In this document: positions 50,328 through 60,156 of the stretch, one piece after another
Layout of the letters: every line of letters begins with the position of its first letter
Numbering within the stretch: the first letter of the stretch is position 1
Source of the DNA: CAVSRC01 sp963732845
Lineage (GTDB): Bacteria > Pseudomonadota > Alphaproteobacteria > Rhizobiales > Kaistiaceae
NCBI GenBank assembly: GCA_963732845.1
Contig: CAVTBE010000020.1
Coordinates: 62,001 to 126,000, forward strand
Direction of reading: 5' to 3'
DNA length: 64,000 bases
Notes under the pieces: model-generated
Databases searched by the model: none
What the model was told of the DNA's origin: nothing
The model's input: only the letters and a program-made list of their open reading frames with translations
Position numbers and translations under genes: made by a program

Positions 50328-50648
50328 TATATAAGCTTACTTTTCTGAGATGCGTGGCGGCATTTCATCATTGCTTTCCGAAATTTGCGGCGGCAGGTTA
50401 TGCGATTGATCTGCGGCGCGGATCGGGCGGCGCAAGGTCGCCCGGACGCCGCGCCGCCGGTCGCCTTCGAACCGCCGCGCGCGGCATCGGCCTTGCGCAT
50501 AACGGCCCGACGCCGCGGAGACGGCATGCCGAAGCTTCGCAGCGATTTTTGGCCGGCGCTTTTGGAAAGGCGGAGCGTTCGGCGTAGGACTGGAGAAGTC
50601 CCCCGTGGTTTCCGCGGCGAAGAGCGCAAGCCCGAGCACGACAGCAGG

Positions 50649-51515
50649 ATGAACGCAGCCATGGCCGATGCAAACCCAACCAGGATCCGCAGCGCGCGCC
50701 GGAATGCCGCCGGCAAGGAAGCGACCGGCGCCGTCCAGTCGCTGAACCGCGGGCTGCTGCTGCTCAAGCGGATCGCGGAGGCGGGACGCAACGGCCTGAC
50801 GCTGACGGATGCGGCTCTGCAGGTGGGAATCGCCGCCTCCACCACGCATCGTCTGCTCAACACACTGGAGCAGGCCGGCTTTGTACGCAGGGACCCGGAA
50901 CTTGGCCTCTGGCATATCGGCCTGACCGCCTTTTCCGTCGGCAACGGATTCCTCGCCAGCCGCGACGTGGTGGCGCGCGCGCGGCCGCACATGAAGCGGC
51001 TCATGGAACAGGTCGGCGAAACCGTCAATCTTGCCGTCATGCACCAGGGTGAAGCCGTCTACATCGCCCAGGTCGAATGCATGGAGGTGATGCGGATGAT
51101 CGTCGAGCTGGGCTCGCGCGTGCCGATCCACGGCTCTGCGGTGGGCAAGGCGATGATGGCGTGGATGAGCGATGCCGAGGTCGAGTCCGCCCTGCGCTAT
51201 CATGGGCTGGCGGCGCTGACGGCGCATACGATCACGACCATGGCGAGCCTGAAAGCGAATCTCGCCGAAAGCCGCATGCGCCGATACGCCAGCGATCTCG
51301 AGGAGCACACGATCGGTCTGCATTGCGTGGCAACGGCCGTCTTCAACAAGGATGGCGAGCCGATCGCGGCCCTTTCGGTGTCCGGCCCAAAGGCGCGCAT
51401 GACGTTGCAGCGCTTGCCCGAACTCGGCGCGCTGGTCGACCGCGCCGCTGCGGAGATCACGCGCGAGATCGGCGGCACCGCGCCGACGAGCGTAGAGGCT
51501 CCGCGGCGTCCATAG
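50649..51515 (+). CDS. IclR family transcriptional regulator
   Basis: A 288-residue regulator. The winged helix is AVQSLNRGLLLLKRIAEAGRNGLTLTDAALQVGIAASTTHRLLNTLEQAGFVRRDPELGLWHIGLTAFSVG. The effector domain follows (MKRLMEQVGETVNLAVMHQGEAVYIAQVECMEVMRMIVELGSRVPIHGSAVGKAMMAWM...IGLHCVATAVFNKDGEPIAALSVSGP). I chose ATG 50649; the frame stays open upstream to 50385, but that part is low-complexity and lacks homology. It is divergent from gcl with IclR boxes between them, so it probably controls gcl in response to glyoxylate or a related acid. Confidence 0.9.
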   Translation: MNAAMADANPTRIRSARRNAAGKEATGAVQSLNRGLLLLKRIAEAGRNGLTLTDAALQVGIAASTTHRLLNTLEQAGFVRRDPELGLWHIGLTAFSVGNGFLASRDVVARARPHMKRLMEQVGETVNLAVMHQGEAVYIAQVECMEVMRMIVELGSRVPIHGSAVGKAMMAWMSDAEVESALRYHGLAALTAHTITTMASLKANLAESRMRRYASDLEEHTIGLHCVATAVFNKDGEPIAALSVSGPKARMTLQRLPELGALVDRAAAEITREIGGTAPTSVEAPRRP

Positions 51516-52201
51516 ACCCGAGCGGACGCCGCGGTTCCGGATGAACTGTGGCTGGAACCGGCGGCGTGCGCCGCCAGTGCGCCCGCCACGAACCGCGCCC
51601 GCCCGCCGCGGATCGCAGCCGCGGGTCTTTCGCAGGATCGCCGCCCGATCGGATTCCGACCAAGCCCCTGGCAACCGCCGGGAGCTAATGACGGTATCGA
51701 GCCAAGGCCAGCAGCAATCCTCAATCAGCCCATCATTATAATTTTTGTACGGCTTCAATTCTGCCTCTCTCGCAGCGCCAGCGGGTCAAGCGGTTTTCCG
51801 CCGCCCGGATTCTCTCCTGTCGAGGTCATCGCCGAAGACAATCGCCAGGAGAGTAGATCCCTCGATATCGCCCCCCAAGCCAATTTTCGATTCGTCCATA
51901 GTAAGAAAAAGATACTGGAAACACAATGTATTGGTTCAATCTTGCCCTCAATTCGGCGTGGCCGTTCGCGGCCCGCACGAAGCGCTCCTCCGCCAACTCG
52001 ACCGCAGCCGCTCGACCGTGCTCAGCAGCACGATCGGCAAAGCCAGTCCGCAGCAAACACGGTCTTGCCGCTTCGCTTGCATGCGGCAATTCACGAATAT
52101 ATAATAAAATATAACGTTTGAGAAAGGAGAAAGCTGGTCGTGCCGCGACGCCGAGCGCGCCGAACGATCACCTTGCTGCCGCAGTGCAGAAAGGATTGGA
52201 C
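51516..52201. other. Long intergenic region
   Basis: About 690 bases without a supported gene. Short open frames exist on both strands but show no family resemblance or ribosome site. Base composition drops, with AT-rich patches CATTATAATTTTTG (51735-51748) and ATATATAATAAAATATAACG (52097-52116). The second patch likely holds the promoter of the downstream DapA-family gene. Confidence 0.45.
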
Positions 52202-53218
52202 ATGAACCCGACCGACGGCGATCCGCTTTGGGTGCCCGTTCTGACCCACTACCGATCCGACGAACCGGGTCTTTTGGACGAGATTCGCGTTCTGGCGCAA
52301 CTCGGCCACCTGCGACCCTCGGTGCGCCAGCTCCTGATCGCCGGAACCACAGGCGATGGTTGGGGCATGAGCGACAAGGTGTTCGGCGGATGGCTGAAGC
52401 TCCTGTCCGATCCGCGTCTCCGATCCCTATCCCTGCGCGTGATGATCGGCGTCCTGGAGGAGACGACGGAAGGCGTCGTGAACAAAGCCCGGATGATCGA
52501 GGCGTGGATCGACGCTCATCCACTCGCCGTCGAGTTCTGCGGTCTGACCGTTTGCCCACCGGTGGACGCCTCGGCCATGCAGGGGCAGATCCTTCAACAT
52601 TACCGCGTTCTCCTCGCAGCGACACGATCGCCTTTGGCCATCTACCAGCTTCCCCAGGTGACACGCTGTGAAATCGAGCCGGAGACTTTCGCCGAACTGG
52701 TCGCCGGCACAGATCAAATCCGCTATCTGAAAGACACCAGCGGCACCAACTCGATCGTTCTTTCGGACTTGCCGGCAGGTGACGTCGTCAAGCTTAGGGG
52801 CGCCGAAGGCGACTATTGGCGCCATCGGTTGCCACGCGGGGGCTATGACGGCTGGCTGTTGAGCTCGGCCAACGCATTCCCCTCCGCCTTGCGCGCCATC
52901 GCCAACGCTCTGAATGAAGGCGATTTCGATAGCGCCGACCGGCGCAGCAGACGCCTGACCGAAGTAGTCGAAGTGCTGTTTGCGATCGCTGCGCGGACTG
53001 CAATCGACAATCCGTTCTCGCTCGCCAACCGCATCGGCGATCATTTGTGCTGGACCGGACCCGACTGGTGCGCGCGGCCCGGCCCCCTGACGCGCGACGG
53101 AACTCTCGTCGGTCCTGAAATTCTCCGCGAGGCCGTCGCGGCCCTGGAACGCTTCGACATGATGCCGGACAGGGGCTATGCCGCGGCCACCCGCCAAGGC
53201 GGTTCGGATCGGGATTGA
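52202..53218 (+). CDS. DapA-family aldolase/dehydratase
   Basis: A 338-residue member of the dihydrodipicolinate-synthase superfamily, which uses a Schiff-base lysine for aldol cleavage or dehydration of 2-oxo acids. The lysine is Lys177 in IRYLKDTSG; the partner tyrosine is Tyr148 in LAIYQLPQ. The carboxylate-binding loop is LIAGTTGDGWGM, with Asp where most members have Glu. It is longer than typical DapA (about 295) by a C-terminal extension. ATG 52202 follows AAGGA. Beside two enolase-superfamily enzymes it likely acts on a dehydrated sugar acid, as 2-keto-3-deoxy sugar-acid aldolases do. Confidence 0.85.
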   Translation: MNPTDGDPLWVPVLTHYRSDEPGLLDEIRVLAQLGHLRPSVRQLLIAGTTGDGWGMSDKVFGGWLKLLSDPRLRSLSLRVMIGVLEETTEGVVNKARMIEAWIDAHPLAVEFCGLTVCPPVDASAMQGQILQHYRVLLAATRSPLAIYQLPQVTRCEIEPETFAELVAGTDQIRYLKDTSGTNSIVLSDLPAGDVVKLRGAEGDYWRHRLPRGGYDGWLLSSANAFPSALRAIANALNEGDFDSADRRSRRLTEVVEVLFAIAARTAIDNPFSLANRIGDHLCWTGPDWCARPGPLTRDGTLVGPEILREAVAALERFDMMPDRGYAAATRQGGSDRD

Positions 53219-53499
53219 CCGTCTGTCGGGTTCGATCGACCTTGCCCGGCAACGCCAGGAACGTCGTCGGTCATATCCAAGTCCCTTGAATTCTTTTTAT
53301 AATTTGTAATATCTGTGTGCGAAGAGTCAACCTTCCAAATGAGCCGATGATGCAATCGACGCACCGGATACGCGCCGGCGCCTGGCGGGCACGTGGACCG
53401 AGCCTGTCGCTCGCGCTACAGTACGCGCACCAAGCATCGGGGAGCCCGGAAGGGCGGCGACGCGAAGCGGTCTTCGATGCCACATAGAAGCGGCGTGAA

Positions 53500-54240
53500 T
53501 TGACGACTCCCCCCCGACTTCATCAGTTTCAGCCGCATTACGCCCGAGTCCGGGATGCACTGCGCGATGACATCGTTTCCGGCGTCTTCGGTGACGACGA
53601 ACACCTCGTGCTGTCGGGTTTGTGCGAACGCTATCAGATCTCCGTCCCGCCGATCCGCGAGGCGCTGAACCAGCTGCAAGTCGAGGGGGTGGTTGTGATC
53701 GAGCCCAACCGGGGCGCTCGCGTCCGCTCGATAACTCCCGAATTTATCCGGGAAATCTTCGACATCCGTATAGCTCTGGAGCCGGCCCTCGTGGAATTCA
53801 GCGCACCTCTCTTCACGGCCGAGGACGTGGCCGAACTCGAGCAGATCCAGGACCGGTTCGAGACCGCCATTGCCAACCGTCAGCATGCCGGCGTGATGCA
53901 AGGCAACGTCGCGTTTCACGACAGGATCTACGACGTGCGCCCCAACCAAGAGGCCAAGCGTCTGCTGCGACAGCATTCCGCCTTCATCGCGACGATGCGC
54001 AACAAGTTCGGCTACTGCGCCGGTCGCCTCGATCAGATCAACAAGGAACACCGTCTGCTGATCCGCGCCTGCGCCGACAGGGATGCGCCGCTGGCCAAGG
54101 CCATCGCGACCACCCACATCCGTCATTCGGTCGAGGACCTCAGAGAGCGCATGCAGTACAGCCCGGCCCCCACCGGTGGCGCCGTCCCCGGGTTGGGTGC
54201 ACCGGTGGAGGAGTTCGAGCAGCAGGCAGGAATGGCTTGA
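53500..54240 (+). CDS. GntR family regulator, FCD subfamily (enolase/ABC cluster)
   Basis: A 246-residue regulator with TTG start (no better start in frame). The winged helix is ARVRDALRDDIVSGVFGDDEHLVLSGLCERYQISVPPIREALNQLQVEGVVVIEPNRGARVRSI. The FCD domain has FDIRIALEPALVEFSAPLFT, NVAFHDRIYDVRPN and INKEHRLLIRACADRDAPLAKAIATTHIRHS, with the histidine ligands. It precedes the enolase and ABC genes on the same strand and is the probable regulator of this cluster. AT-rich TTATAAT-containing sequences lie before it and before the next gene. Confidence 0.88.
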   Translation: MTTPPRLHQFQPHYARVRDALRDDIVSGVFGDDEHLVLSGLCERYQISVPPIREALNQLQVEGVVVIEPNRGARVRSITPEFIREIFDIRIALEPALVEFSAPLFTAEDVAELEQIQDRFETAIANRQHAGVMQGNVAFHDRIYDVRPNQEAKRLLRQHSAFIATMRNKFGYCAGRLDQINKEHRLLIRACADRDAPLAKAIATTHIRHSVEDLRERMQYSPAPTGGAVPGLGAPVEEFEQQAGMA

Positions 54241-54298
54241 CAGATCCCTTCCCACTGGAACATTTTATAATAAGTGGCTTCAGGGGGACTTGGGAATC

Positions 54299-55500
54299 AT
54301 GGACTCGGGCACCGCTAACTTGGCCGACGCGACGGCCGGGCTGAGCGCCGACCGTATCGTTCGCGTCGATCTGCGGCTGATCTCCTACCCGATGCACAAC
54401 GTCGGACCCGGCGGCACCGATCTGTTGGGCGCCGTTAGCGAACGTCGTCGGATCTGCGTCACGATCGAGACGCAGTCGGGCGCACGCGGCAGCTATGTTG
54501 GCGGTCAGGCGAATTCCTTCGACCAGGCGGCGAGCTGTGCCAGGGCCATCCTCGGGCTCGATGCCTTCGCGCGCGAACTCGCCTATGAGCAGTTCCGCCG
54601 GCAACTGCGCAAGGAAGACCGAATGGGCGCCGGCGTCGTCGACTGCGCGATGTGGGATCTCGCCGGAAAGATGCTCGGCATGTCCGTCAGCCAGATGTTG
54701 GGCGGCGCCAAGCGCGCGGTTCCAGCCTATGCCAGCAGCTGGTTCGGCGGCGGTCCCGAAAGCGGCCTGAACTCCGCCGAGGCGTTCGCCGACTTTGCGG
54801 AAGAATGCTACGGCCTCGGCTATCGCGGCTTCAAGATCCACGGCTGGACCGACGGCGGCATCGAGCGCGACATCGCCGCCATCTTGGCATTGGGCCGGCG
54901 TGTCGGCGACAGAATGGCGCTGATGCACGACAGTGCATGCAGTTTCGGACCTTCGCCGCCGCCCTGGCGGTTGGCCGGGCTTGTGACGAAGCCGGGTTCT
55001 GCTGGTACGAGGACCCCTATTCCGATGGCGGTCTTGCGGCGCATGCTCACCGGCGCATGCGCGAGATGATCCGCACGCCGATCCTGCTGGGCGAGCACGT
55101 TCGGGGGCTTGAGCTGGTTGCGACCCTGGTGTTGGCGGATGGGACCGATTTCGTCAGAGCCGATCCTGATTTCGACATGGGCGTCACGGGCACGATGAAG
55201 CTGGCGCGGCTGGCCGAGGCGATGGGGCTTGACGTGCAAGTCCATGCTCCCGGCCCGGCGCAACGGCACTGCATCGCTGCGATTCGCAACACGCGCTTCT
55301 ACGAACTCGCCATGATCGGCCCGTCTCGCGGCGGTTTCAGCGCGCCGGTCTATACCTGTGGATATTCCGACGCGCTCAATGACGTGTCCCCCGACGGGAC
55401 AGTCCCGGTTCCCGATGGACCCGGCTTCGGCGTCAGCTACGACTGGGAACGGATCGAACAGATGACCCTGAAGCAGGTGACGGTCGGTAGGGGGCAATGA
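54299..55500 (+). pseudogene. Enolase-superfamily enzyme (mandelate racemase/muconate lactonizing), copy 1, frameshifted
   Basis: A paralogue of the next gene. It starts MDSGTANLADATAGLSADRIVRVDLRLISYPMHNVGPGG (ATG 54299, AGGGGGA ahead) and reads to LMHDSAC. One base seems missing near 54941: the reference paralogue has ...SAC(HLK)TFADAIQVGRACDEADFFWLEDPYSDGG, and here the other frame continues RTFAAALAVGRACDEAGFCWYEDPYSDGG to the stop at 55500. Both halves carry catalytic motifs (FKIHGW, MHDSA, EDPYSDGG, GEHVRG). The sequence difference from copy 2 is large, so the pair is not a recent duplication. Confidence 0.87.
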
Positions 55501-56702
55501 TGAACCTGACCCAGACTGTTGCCCCGGCCGGATCCGACCTGCGCGACCGGGAGATCGCCAAGGTCGAGCTCTTCCTGTTCCGCCAGGACATCGAAAACGT
55601 TGCATTCGACGTCAATCCGGGCGGCATCGACATGCCGGGGGCGCGATCCACCCGCACCCGCTTCGGCGTCGCCGTCGAGACGCGTGGCGGTCATCGTGGC
55701 GAATATATCGGCGGGCGCTCCGACATCTATTTGCACGCCAAGTTCCTGGCCAAGTGGTTTCTGGGCATGGATGCCTTCGGCCGCGAACAGATCTATGAGA
55801 TCGCTCGCCGCTACCTGCGCAAGGAGGACAGAATCGGCGCCTGCGCGCTCGACAACGCGCTCTGGGATCTGGCCGGCAAGGCGGCCGGCGCCTCGGTTAC
55901 CACGCTTCTGGGCGGCGACCGCTCGAAACGGCTGCCAGCCTACGCCAGCACCTGGTTTGCTGGCGATGGCGGCGGCCTTGCCACGCCCGAGGCCTTCGCC
56001 GATTTCGCCGAGGAGTGCTATCGCCTAGGCTATCGGGCCTTCAAGATTCATGGCTGGACCGACGGCCAACCGGACCGCGATATCGCTGCGATCCGAGCGC
56101 TCGGTCGACGCGTCGGCGGGCGAATGAAGCTGATGCACGACAGTGCCTGCCACTTGAAGACTTTCGCCGACGCAATCCAGGTGGGGCGAGCCTGCGACGA
56201 AGCCGACTTCTTCTGGTTGGAAGATCCCTACTCGGACGGTGGACTCTCTGCCCACGCACATCGACGCCTGCGCGAGATGATCCGCACACCGATCCTGCTC
56301 GGCGAGCATGTTCGCGGGGTTGAGGCGATGGCCAATATCGTCGTCGCCGACGGGACCGACTTCGTGCGGGCCGATCCGGATCTCGACATTGGAATCACCG
56401 GAACGATGAAGCTCGCGCAGATGGCCGAGGCCTTCGGCCTGGATGTGGAACTCCACGGCAACGGCCCGGCACACAGGCACTGCATGGCGGCGATCCGCAA
56501 CACGAACTTCTACGAGCTTGCGATGGTCGGTCCGTCGCGTGGTCAGTTGGTCGGCAGCGTCTATGCATCCGATTATTCGGATCGGTTGGACGCCGTCGAG
56601 AAAGACGGCTGCTTTGCCGTACCGACCGGTCCCGGTCTCGGCGTCGCCTACGACTGGGATTTCGTCAAGGCCAATCTGATCGACCACATCGTGGTCGACT
56701 AG
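55497..56702 (+). CDS. Enolase-superfamily enzyme (mandelate racemase/muconate lactonizing), copy 2
   Basis: A 401-residue enzyme. The N-terminal capping domain is about residues 15-140 and the barrel follows. Metal ligands fit Asp215 (LMHDSA), Glu242 (WLEDPYSDGG) and Glu270 (LGEHVRG). The first acid/base pair is Lys183-x-His185 (AFKIHGW), with His320 (ELHGNGPAHRH) near the end. This K-x-H form is seen in sugar-acid dehydratases of the group rather than in mandelate racemase (KxK). Likely reaction: dehydration of an aldonate or uronate-type acid. It overlaps copy 1 by ATGA. Confidence 0.88.
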   Translation: MMNLTQTVAPAGSDLRDREIAKVELFLFRQDIENVAFDVNPGGIDMPGARSTRTRFGVAVETRGGHRGEYIGGRSDIYLHAKFLAKWFLGMDAFGREQIYEIARRYLRKEDRIGACALDNALWDLAGKAAGASVTTLLGGDRSKRLPAYASTWFAGDGGGLATPEAFADFAEECYRLGYRAFKIHGWTDGQPDRDIAAIRALGRRVGGRMKLMHDSACHLKTFADAIQVGRACDEADFFWLEDPYSDGGLSAHAHRRLREMIRTPILLGEHVRGVEAMANIVVADGTDFVRADPDLDIGITGTMKLAQMAEAFGLDVELHGNGPAHRHCMAAIRNTNFYELAMVGPSRGQLVGSVYASDYSDRLDAVEKDGCFAVPTGPGLGVAYDWDFVKANLIDHIVVD

Positions 56703-56775
56703 GAGAGGAGGTCGGAGCCGCATCAACACCCCATTGTCATCCATGGACCGCGAAACTGGGAGGAGTACGCATCCA

Positions 56776-58353
56776 ATGAAACTTACCGCGAATCTCGTGG
56801 CATTGGCGTTCGCTGCCATGCTTGCCGTGCCGGCGTGGGCACAAGATGCGCTGGAGCTGCGCCTCGGCGCCCGCGACGTCGGCTCGTTCGACCCGGCGCT
56901 GACCAAGACCGGCGACGACGAAAGCGTGGCGCTGCAGATCTTCAACTCGCTGGTGGCGCCGCCGCGCGGCACGATGGACATGCGCCTGGATCATCTACAG
57001 CCACAGCTTGCCGAGAGTTGGGAGATCTCCGACGACAAGAAGACCTGGACGTTCCATCTGCGGCCAGGCGTGAAATGGCAAAAGGGCTATGGCGAAGTCA
57101 GCGCCGATGACGTCAAGTTCTCGTTCGAGCGCCAGCTGGATCCCGCCCTTGGCGGCGTCCATGGTGCCAGCTTCAAAGACATCGCGTCGATCGACGTGAT
57201 CGACCCGTTGACGGTTCGCTTCAACCTCAAGCACGGCAATGCCTTCTTCCACGCAGAGGCGCTCACTCCCGGTTTCGGCCGGTTCATCGTGCCGAAGAAG
57301 GCCGTCGAGGAGTTGGGCAACAAGTTCGGTCTGAACCCTGTCGGTTCGGGTCCGTTCGAGTTCGTCGAGTATCGGCCTCAGGAGGACGTCACGCTGAAGG
57401 CGAACCCGGACTACTTCGGCGGCCGGCCGCCGATGGATGAACTTCACTTCCGCTACATTCCCGACAACAACGCCGCCACCATCGCCTTCATCGGCGGCGA
57501 ACTGGACCAGACGGGCGGTGAGCGGACGCAGGAATGGGTCGACCAGATCCAGCAGGCGGTGCCTGATGCCAAGATCGTCACCATCCTGCCCGGCAGTCTG
57601 CAGTTCCTGAACTTGAACATGACCGTGCCACCCCTGGACAACGTGAAGGTTCGCAAGGCGCTCGCCTATGCCATCGACCGCAAAGTCTGGGGGCAAGTCT
57701 TCGGCGTCCTCCACGGCGATCTCGAAACGATCGTGCCGCAGGACTTCTACGGTGCCATCCCGCTCGAGATGGTGCCGGAGGACTTGCGCTATTTCTACGA
57801 TCCCGAGAAAGCCAAGGCTCTGCTGGCGGAAGCAGGCTATCCCGACGGGTTCAAGATCGACGCCATCATCACCGAGCGCAGCGACTACCTGACGAACATG
57901 CTGATGGTGCAGGATATGCTGCGCAAGGTGGGCGTCGACATCAACCTGCAAGTGCAGGATCACGCGACCTATCATGCCAACATCCGCCAGGACAAAGGCA
58001 CCATCGCGGAACTGTCGACGGGCATTGCACCGTCAGCGCCGGCCGTGATCAACGAGTTTCTGTATTCGGCGGCGGCTGTCGGCAAGCCTTCGGCGTTGCG
58101 GAACTTCTCGCATTACGGCGAGGTGGGCGGCAGCGTCGACAAGCTGGTCGATCAGGCGGTGGCCGAACCTGACACGGATCGGCAGCTGAAACTGCTCTAC
58201 GAGGCGCAGCTTCAAATTCAGCGCGACGTTCCGGTCATCCCGCTCCAGACCGCGCCGATCGTCTCGGTCATGGGAGGCGACATCGATCTTGGCTACAAGC
58301 CGGTGAGCGGCTTCGGACAGTACGAATACGCCACCGCACGCCGGGTCAAGTAA
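56776..58353 (+). CDS. ABC solute-binding protein, family 5 (peptide/nickel/sugar type)
   Basis: A 525-residue periplasmic receptor with a Sec signal peptide (MKLTANLVALAFAAMLAVPAWA). The SBP_bac_5 pattern is complete: LAESWEISDDKKTWTFHLRPGVKWQKGYGEVSADDVKFSFERQLDPA, NPVGSGPFEFVEYRPQEDVTLKANPDYFGGRPPMDELHFRYIPD, VRKALAYAIDRK and YDPEKAKALLAEAGYPDGF. Family 5 receptors bind oligopeptides, nickel or oligosaccharides. Adjacent enolase and DapA genes favour a sugar-acid-containing ligand. ATG 56776 follows GGGAGGAG. A strong stem-loop follows the stop. Confidence 0.92.
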   Translation: MKLTANLVALAFAAMLAVPAWAQDALELRLGARDVGSFDPALTKTGDDESVALQIFNSLVAPPRGTMDMRLDHLQPQLAESWEISDDKKTWTFHLRPGVKWQKGYGEVSADDVKFSFERQLDPALGGVHGASFKDIASIDVIDPLTVRFNLKHGNAFFHAEALTPGFGRFIVPKKAVEELGNKFGLNPVGSGPFEFVEYRPQEDVTLKANPDYFGGRPPMDELHFRYIPDNNAATIAFIGGELDQTGGERTQEWVDQIQQAVPDAKIVTILPGSLQFLNLNMTVPPLDNVKVRKALAYAIDRKVWGQVFGVLHGDLETIVPQDFYGAIPLEMVPEDLRYFYDPEKAKALLAEAGYPDGFKIDAIITERSDYLTNMLMVQDMLRKVGVDINLQVQDHATYHANIRQDKGTIAELSTGIAPSAPAVINEFLYSAAAVGKPSALRNFSHYGEVGGSVDKLVDQAVAEPDTDRQLKLLYEAQLQIQRDVPVIPLQTAPIVSVMGGDIDLGYKPVSGFGQYEYATARRVK

Positions 58354-58358
58354 AACCT

Positions 58359-58390
58359 GCTCCGGACTGCCCGCAACGGCAGTCCGGAGC
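58359..58390 (+). terminator. Stem-loop after the family 5 binding protein
   Basis: Thirteen-base arms (GCTCCGGACTGCC and its complement) around CGCAAC, five bases past the stop. No U-tract. Expected to favour the binding-protein message over the permeases. Confidence 0.6.
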
Positions 58391-58411
58391 ATCGCCTTTC
58401 CGGATGTTCAG

Positions 58412-59344
58412 ATGGTACACTTTCTCATCAAGCGATCCGCGGATGCGGTGCTGACTGCATTCTTGGTCTTTTCCTTCGTCTTTTTCGCAATGCGCCTGCT
58501 TCCCGGCGATCCGGTGGTCGCCATGCTCGGCGATCGGGCCGGCGCCGAGACCATCGCCAATGTCCGTCACGTTCTCGGCCTCGATAAGCCGATCCTCGTC
58601 CAATACGGCGACTTTCTCTGGGGCCTCGTGCATCTCGACCTTGGCCGATCCTTGGTTAACAATGCTTCGGTGGCCGAAATGATGGCCCGGAATCTGCCCT
58701 ATACGATCGCTCTTACCATCGCTTCGACCATTGTCGGCATCGTCGTCGGCATTCCCGCGGGCGTCGTCTCCGCGATGCGTGCGGGTCTGGTGGCGGACCA
58801 TGCGACGCGGGTGGTCTCGCTGTTCGGATCGGCGTTGCCCGACTTCTATGTCGGCGTCCTGTTCCTGACGTTCTTCGGCCTGACGCTGGGTTGGTTTCCG
58901 CTGCTTGGCGGGGGCGATTCGCCATTCGATCTCTATCATCTCGCGCTTCCGGCGATGGCCCTGGGAATGCTCAAAGGGTTCGGCTTCATTCGACTGACGC
59001 GCACGTCCGTTCTCGATGTGGCGGGACTCGACTACGTGCGAACCGCGCGTGCTCTGGGCCTGTCCCACCGCACCGTGGTCTGGAAGCACATCTTTCGAAA
59101 TGCCCTGATCCCGATCACCACGCAGCTCTCCCTGTCGGTGATCGCGACGCTGGGAGGCACCATCGCGCTGGAGCTGGTGTTCAATCGCCCCGGCGTCGGC
59201 CAGCTTCTCGTCGGTGCCGTCACCTCACGCGACTATACCCTGATCCAGGGCGGCATCGTCATCCTCTCGGTGCTGGTCGTCTTTGTGAACTTTGCCACCG
59301 ATCTGCTCTACGCCGTCATCGATCCTCGCGTGCGAGCTTCCTGA
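58412..59344 (+). CDS. ABC permease, DppB type
   Basis: A 310-residue permease starting MVHFLIKRSADAVLTAFLVFSFVFFAMRLLPGDPVVAMLGDRAG. The LLPGDP loop after helix 1 is typical of OppB/DppB. The EAA loop is LDYVRTARALGLSHRTVVWKHIFRNALIPITTQL, and the end is LVVFVNFATDLLYAVIDPRVRAS, also typical. Six helices are expected. It pairs with the DppC-type permease; their stop and start overlap by three bases. Confidence 0.92.
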   Translation: MVHFLIKRSADAVLTAFLVFSFVFFAMRLLPGDPVVAMLGDRAGAETIANVRHVLGLDKPILVQYGDFLWGLVHLDLGRSLVNNASVAEMMARNLPYTIALTIASTIVGIVVGIPAGVVSAMRAGLVADHATRVVSLFGSALPDFYVGVLFLTFFGLTLGWFPLLGGGDSPFDLYHLALPAMALGMLKGFGFIRLTRTSVLDVAGLDYVRTARALGLSHRTVVWKHIFRNALIPITTQLSLSVIATLGGTIALELVFNRPGVGQLLVGAVTSRDYTLIQGGIVILSVLVVFVNFATDLLYAVIDPRVRAS

Positions 59345-60156
59345 TGCTTGACCGTATCTTCATTATTTTCAGTCTTTGCTTTCTCGTTCTGCTGCTGCTC
59401 GTCGTTCTGTTCGGCAGCTACATTCAGCCGCATGATCCGCTGCTCCAGGATTTCCTGCATCGTGATGCCGGTCCCAGCGCCAACCACTGGCTGGGCACCG
59501 ACGGGCTGGGACGCGACATTCTTTCACGACTGATCGCAGGAGCGCGGCTGTCGATGATCATCGGCGTCGCGTCGCCACTCATCGCCGCCGCGATCGGCGT
59601 CGGACTGGGCACGACCGCTGCCTACTTCGGCGGGCCGACCGATCGTCTCGTCACCCGCGTCACCGACATGATGATGTCGTTCGATCCGTTGCTCCTGGGT
59701 GTGCTCATCGTTGCCCTGCTCGGCCCTGGCCTGGAGAACCTGTCGCTGGCCATCGCCTTCGCGCTGATTCCTTCCTACATCCGGCTGTCGCGTGCCTCGA
59801 CGCTGTCGGTTCGCCGGGAAGCCTATGTGGACGCGGCCATCGCGATGGGGCGCGGCAGCGTCGGCACGATTGTTCGACATGTGCTGCCCAACATCTCCGG
59901 GCCGTTGATCGTGATGGCGACGATCTGGGTGGGTACCGCAATTCGACTGGAGGCGACGCTCAGCTTCATCGGCCTCGGCGCGCAACCTCCCGCTCCCTCC
60001 TGGGGGAATATCGTGCGAATGGGCGTGTCGAACCTCTTCGGATCCCCGCTACCCGCCCTGTTCGCAGGCCTCGCAATCACGCTCACAGTGCTGTCGTTCA
60101 ACGTGTTGGGCGATGCGTTGCGCGACCGGCTCGACCCGGACATGGCAACGCGATGA
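59344..60156 (+). CDS. ABC permease, DppC type
   Basis: A 270-residue permease. The family marker HWLGTDGLGRDILSRLIAGARLSMIIGV follows helix 1, and the EAA loop is EAYVDAAIAMGRGSVGTIVRHVLPNISGPLIV. The C-terminus is LPALFAGLAITLTVLSFNVLGDALRDRLDPDMATR. It overlaps the ATPase start by four bases (ATGA at 60153). Confidence 0.92.
   Translation: MLDRIFIIFSLCFLVLLLLVVLFGSYIQPHDPLLQDFLHRDAGPSANHWLGTDGLGRDILSRLIAGARLSMIIGVASPLIAAAIGVGLGTTAAYFGGPTDRLVTRVTDMMMSFDPLLLGVLIVALLGPGLENLSLAIAFALIPSYIRLSRASTLSVRREAYVDAAIAMGRGSVGTIVRHVLPNISGPLIVMATIWVGTAIRLEATLSFIGLGAQPPAPSWGNIVRMGVSNLFGSPLPALFAGLAITLTVLSFNVLGDALRDRLDPDMATR

Noticed and set aside
51745..52104. Short open frames in the long intergenic gap
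   Set aside because: No ribosome site, no recognisable family, and composition unlike neighbouring genes.
53347..53484. A 45-codon open frame upstream of the GntR gene
   Set aside because: No ribosome site or family resemblance; random frames of this size are expected at this G+C.
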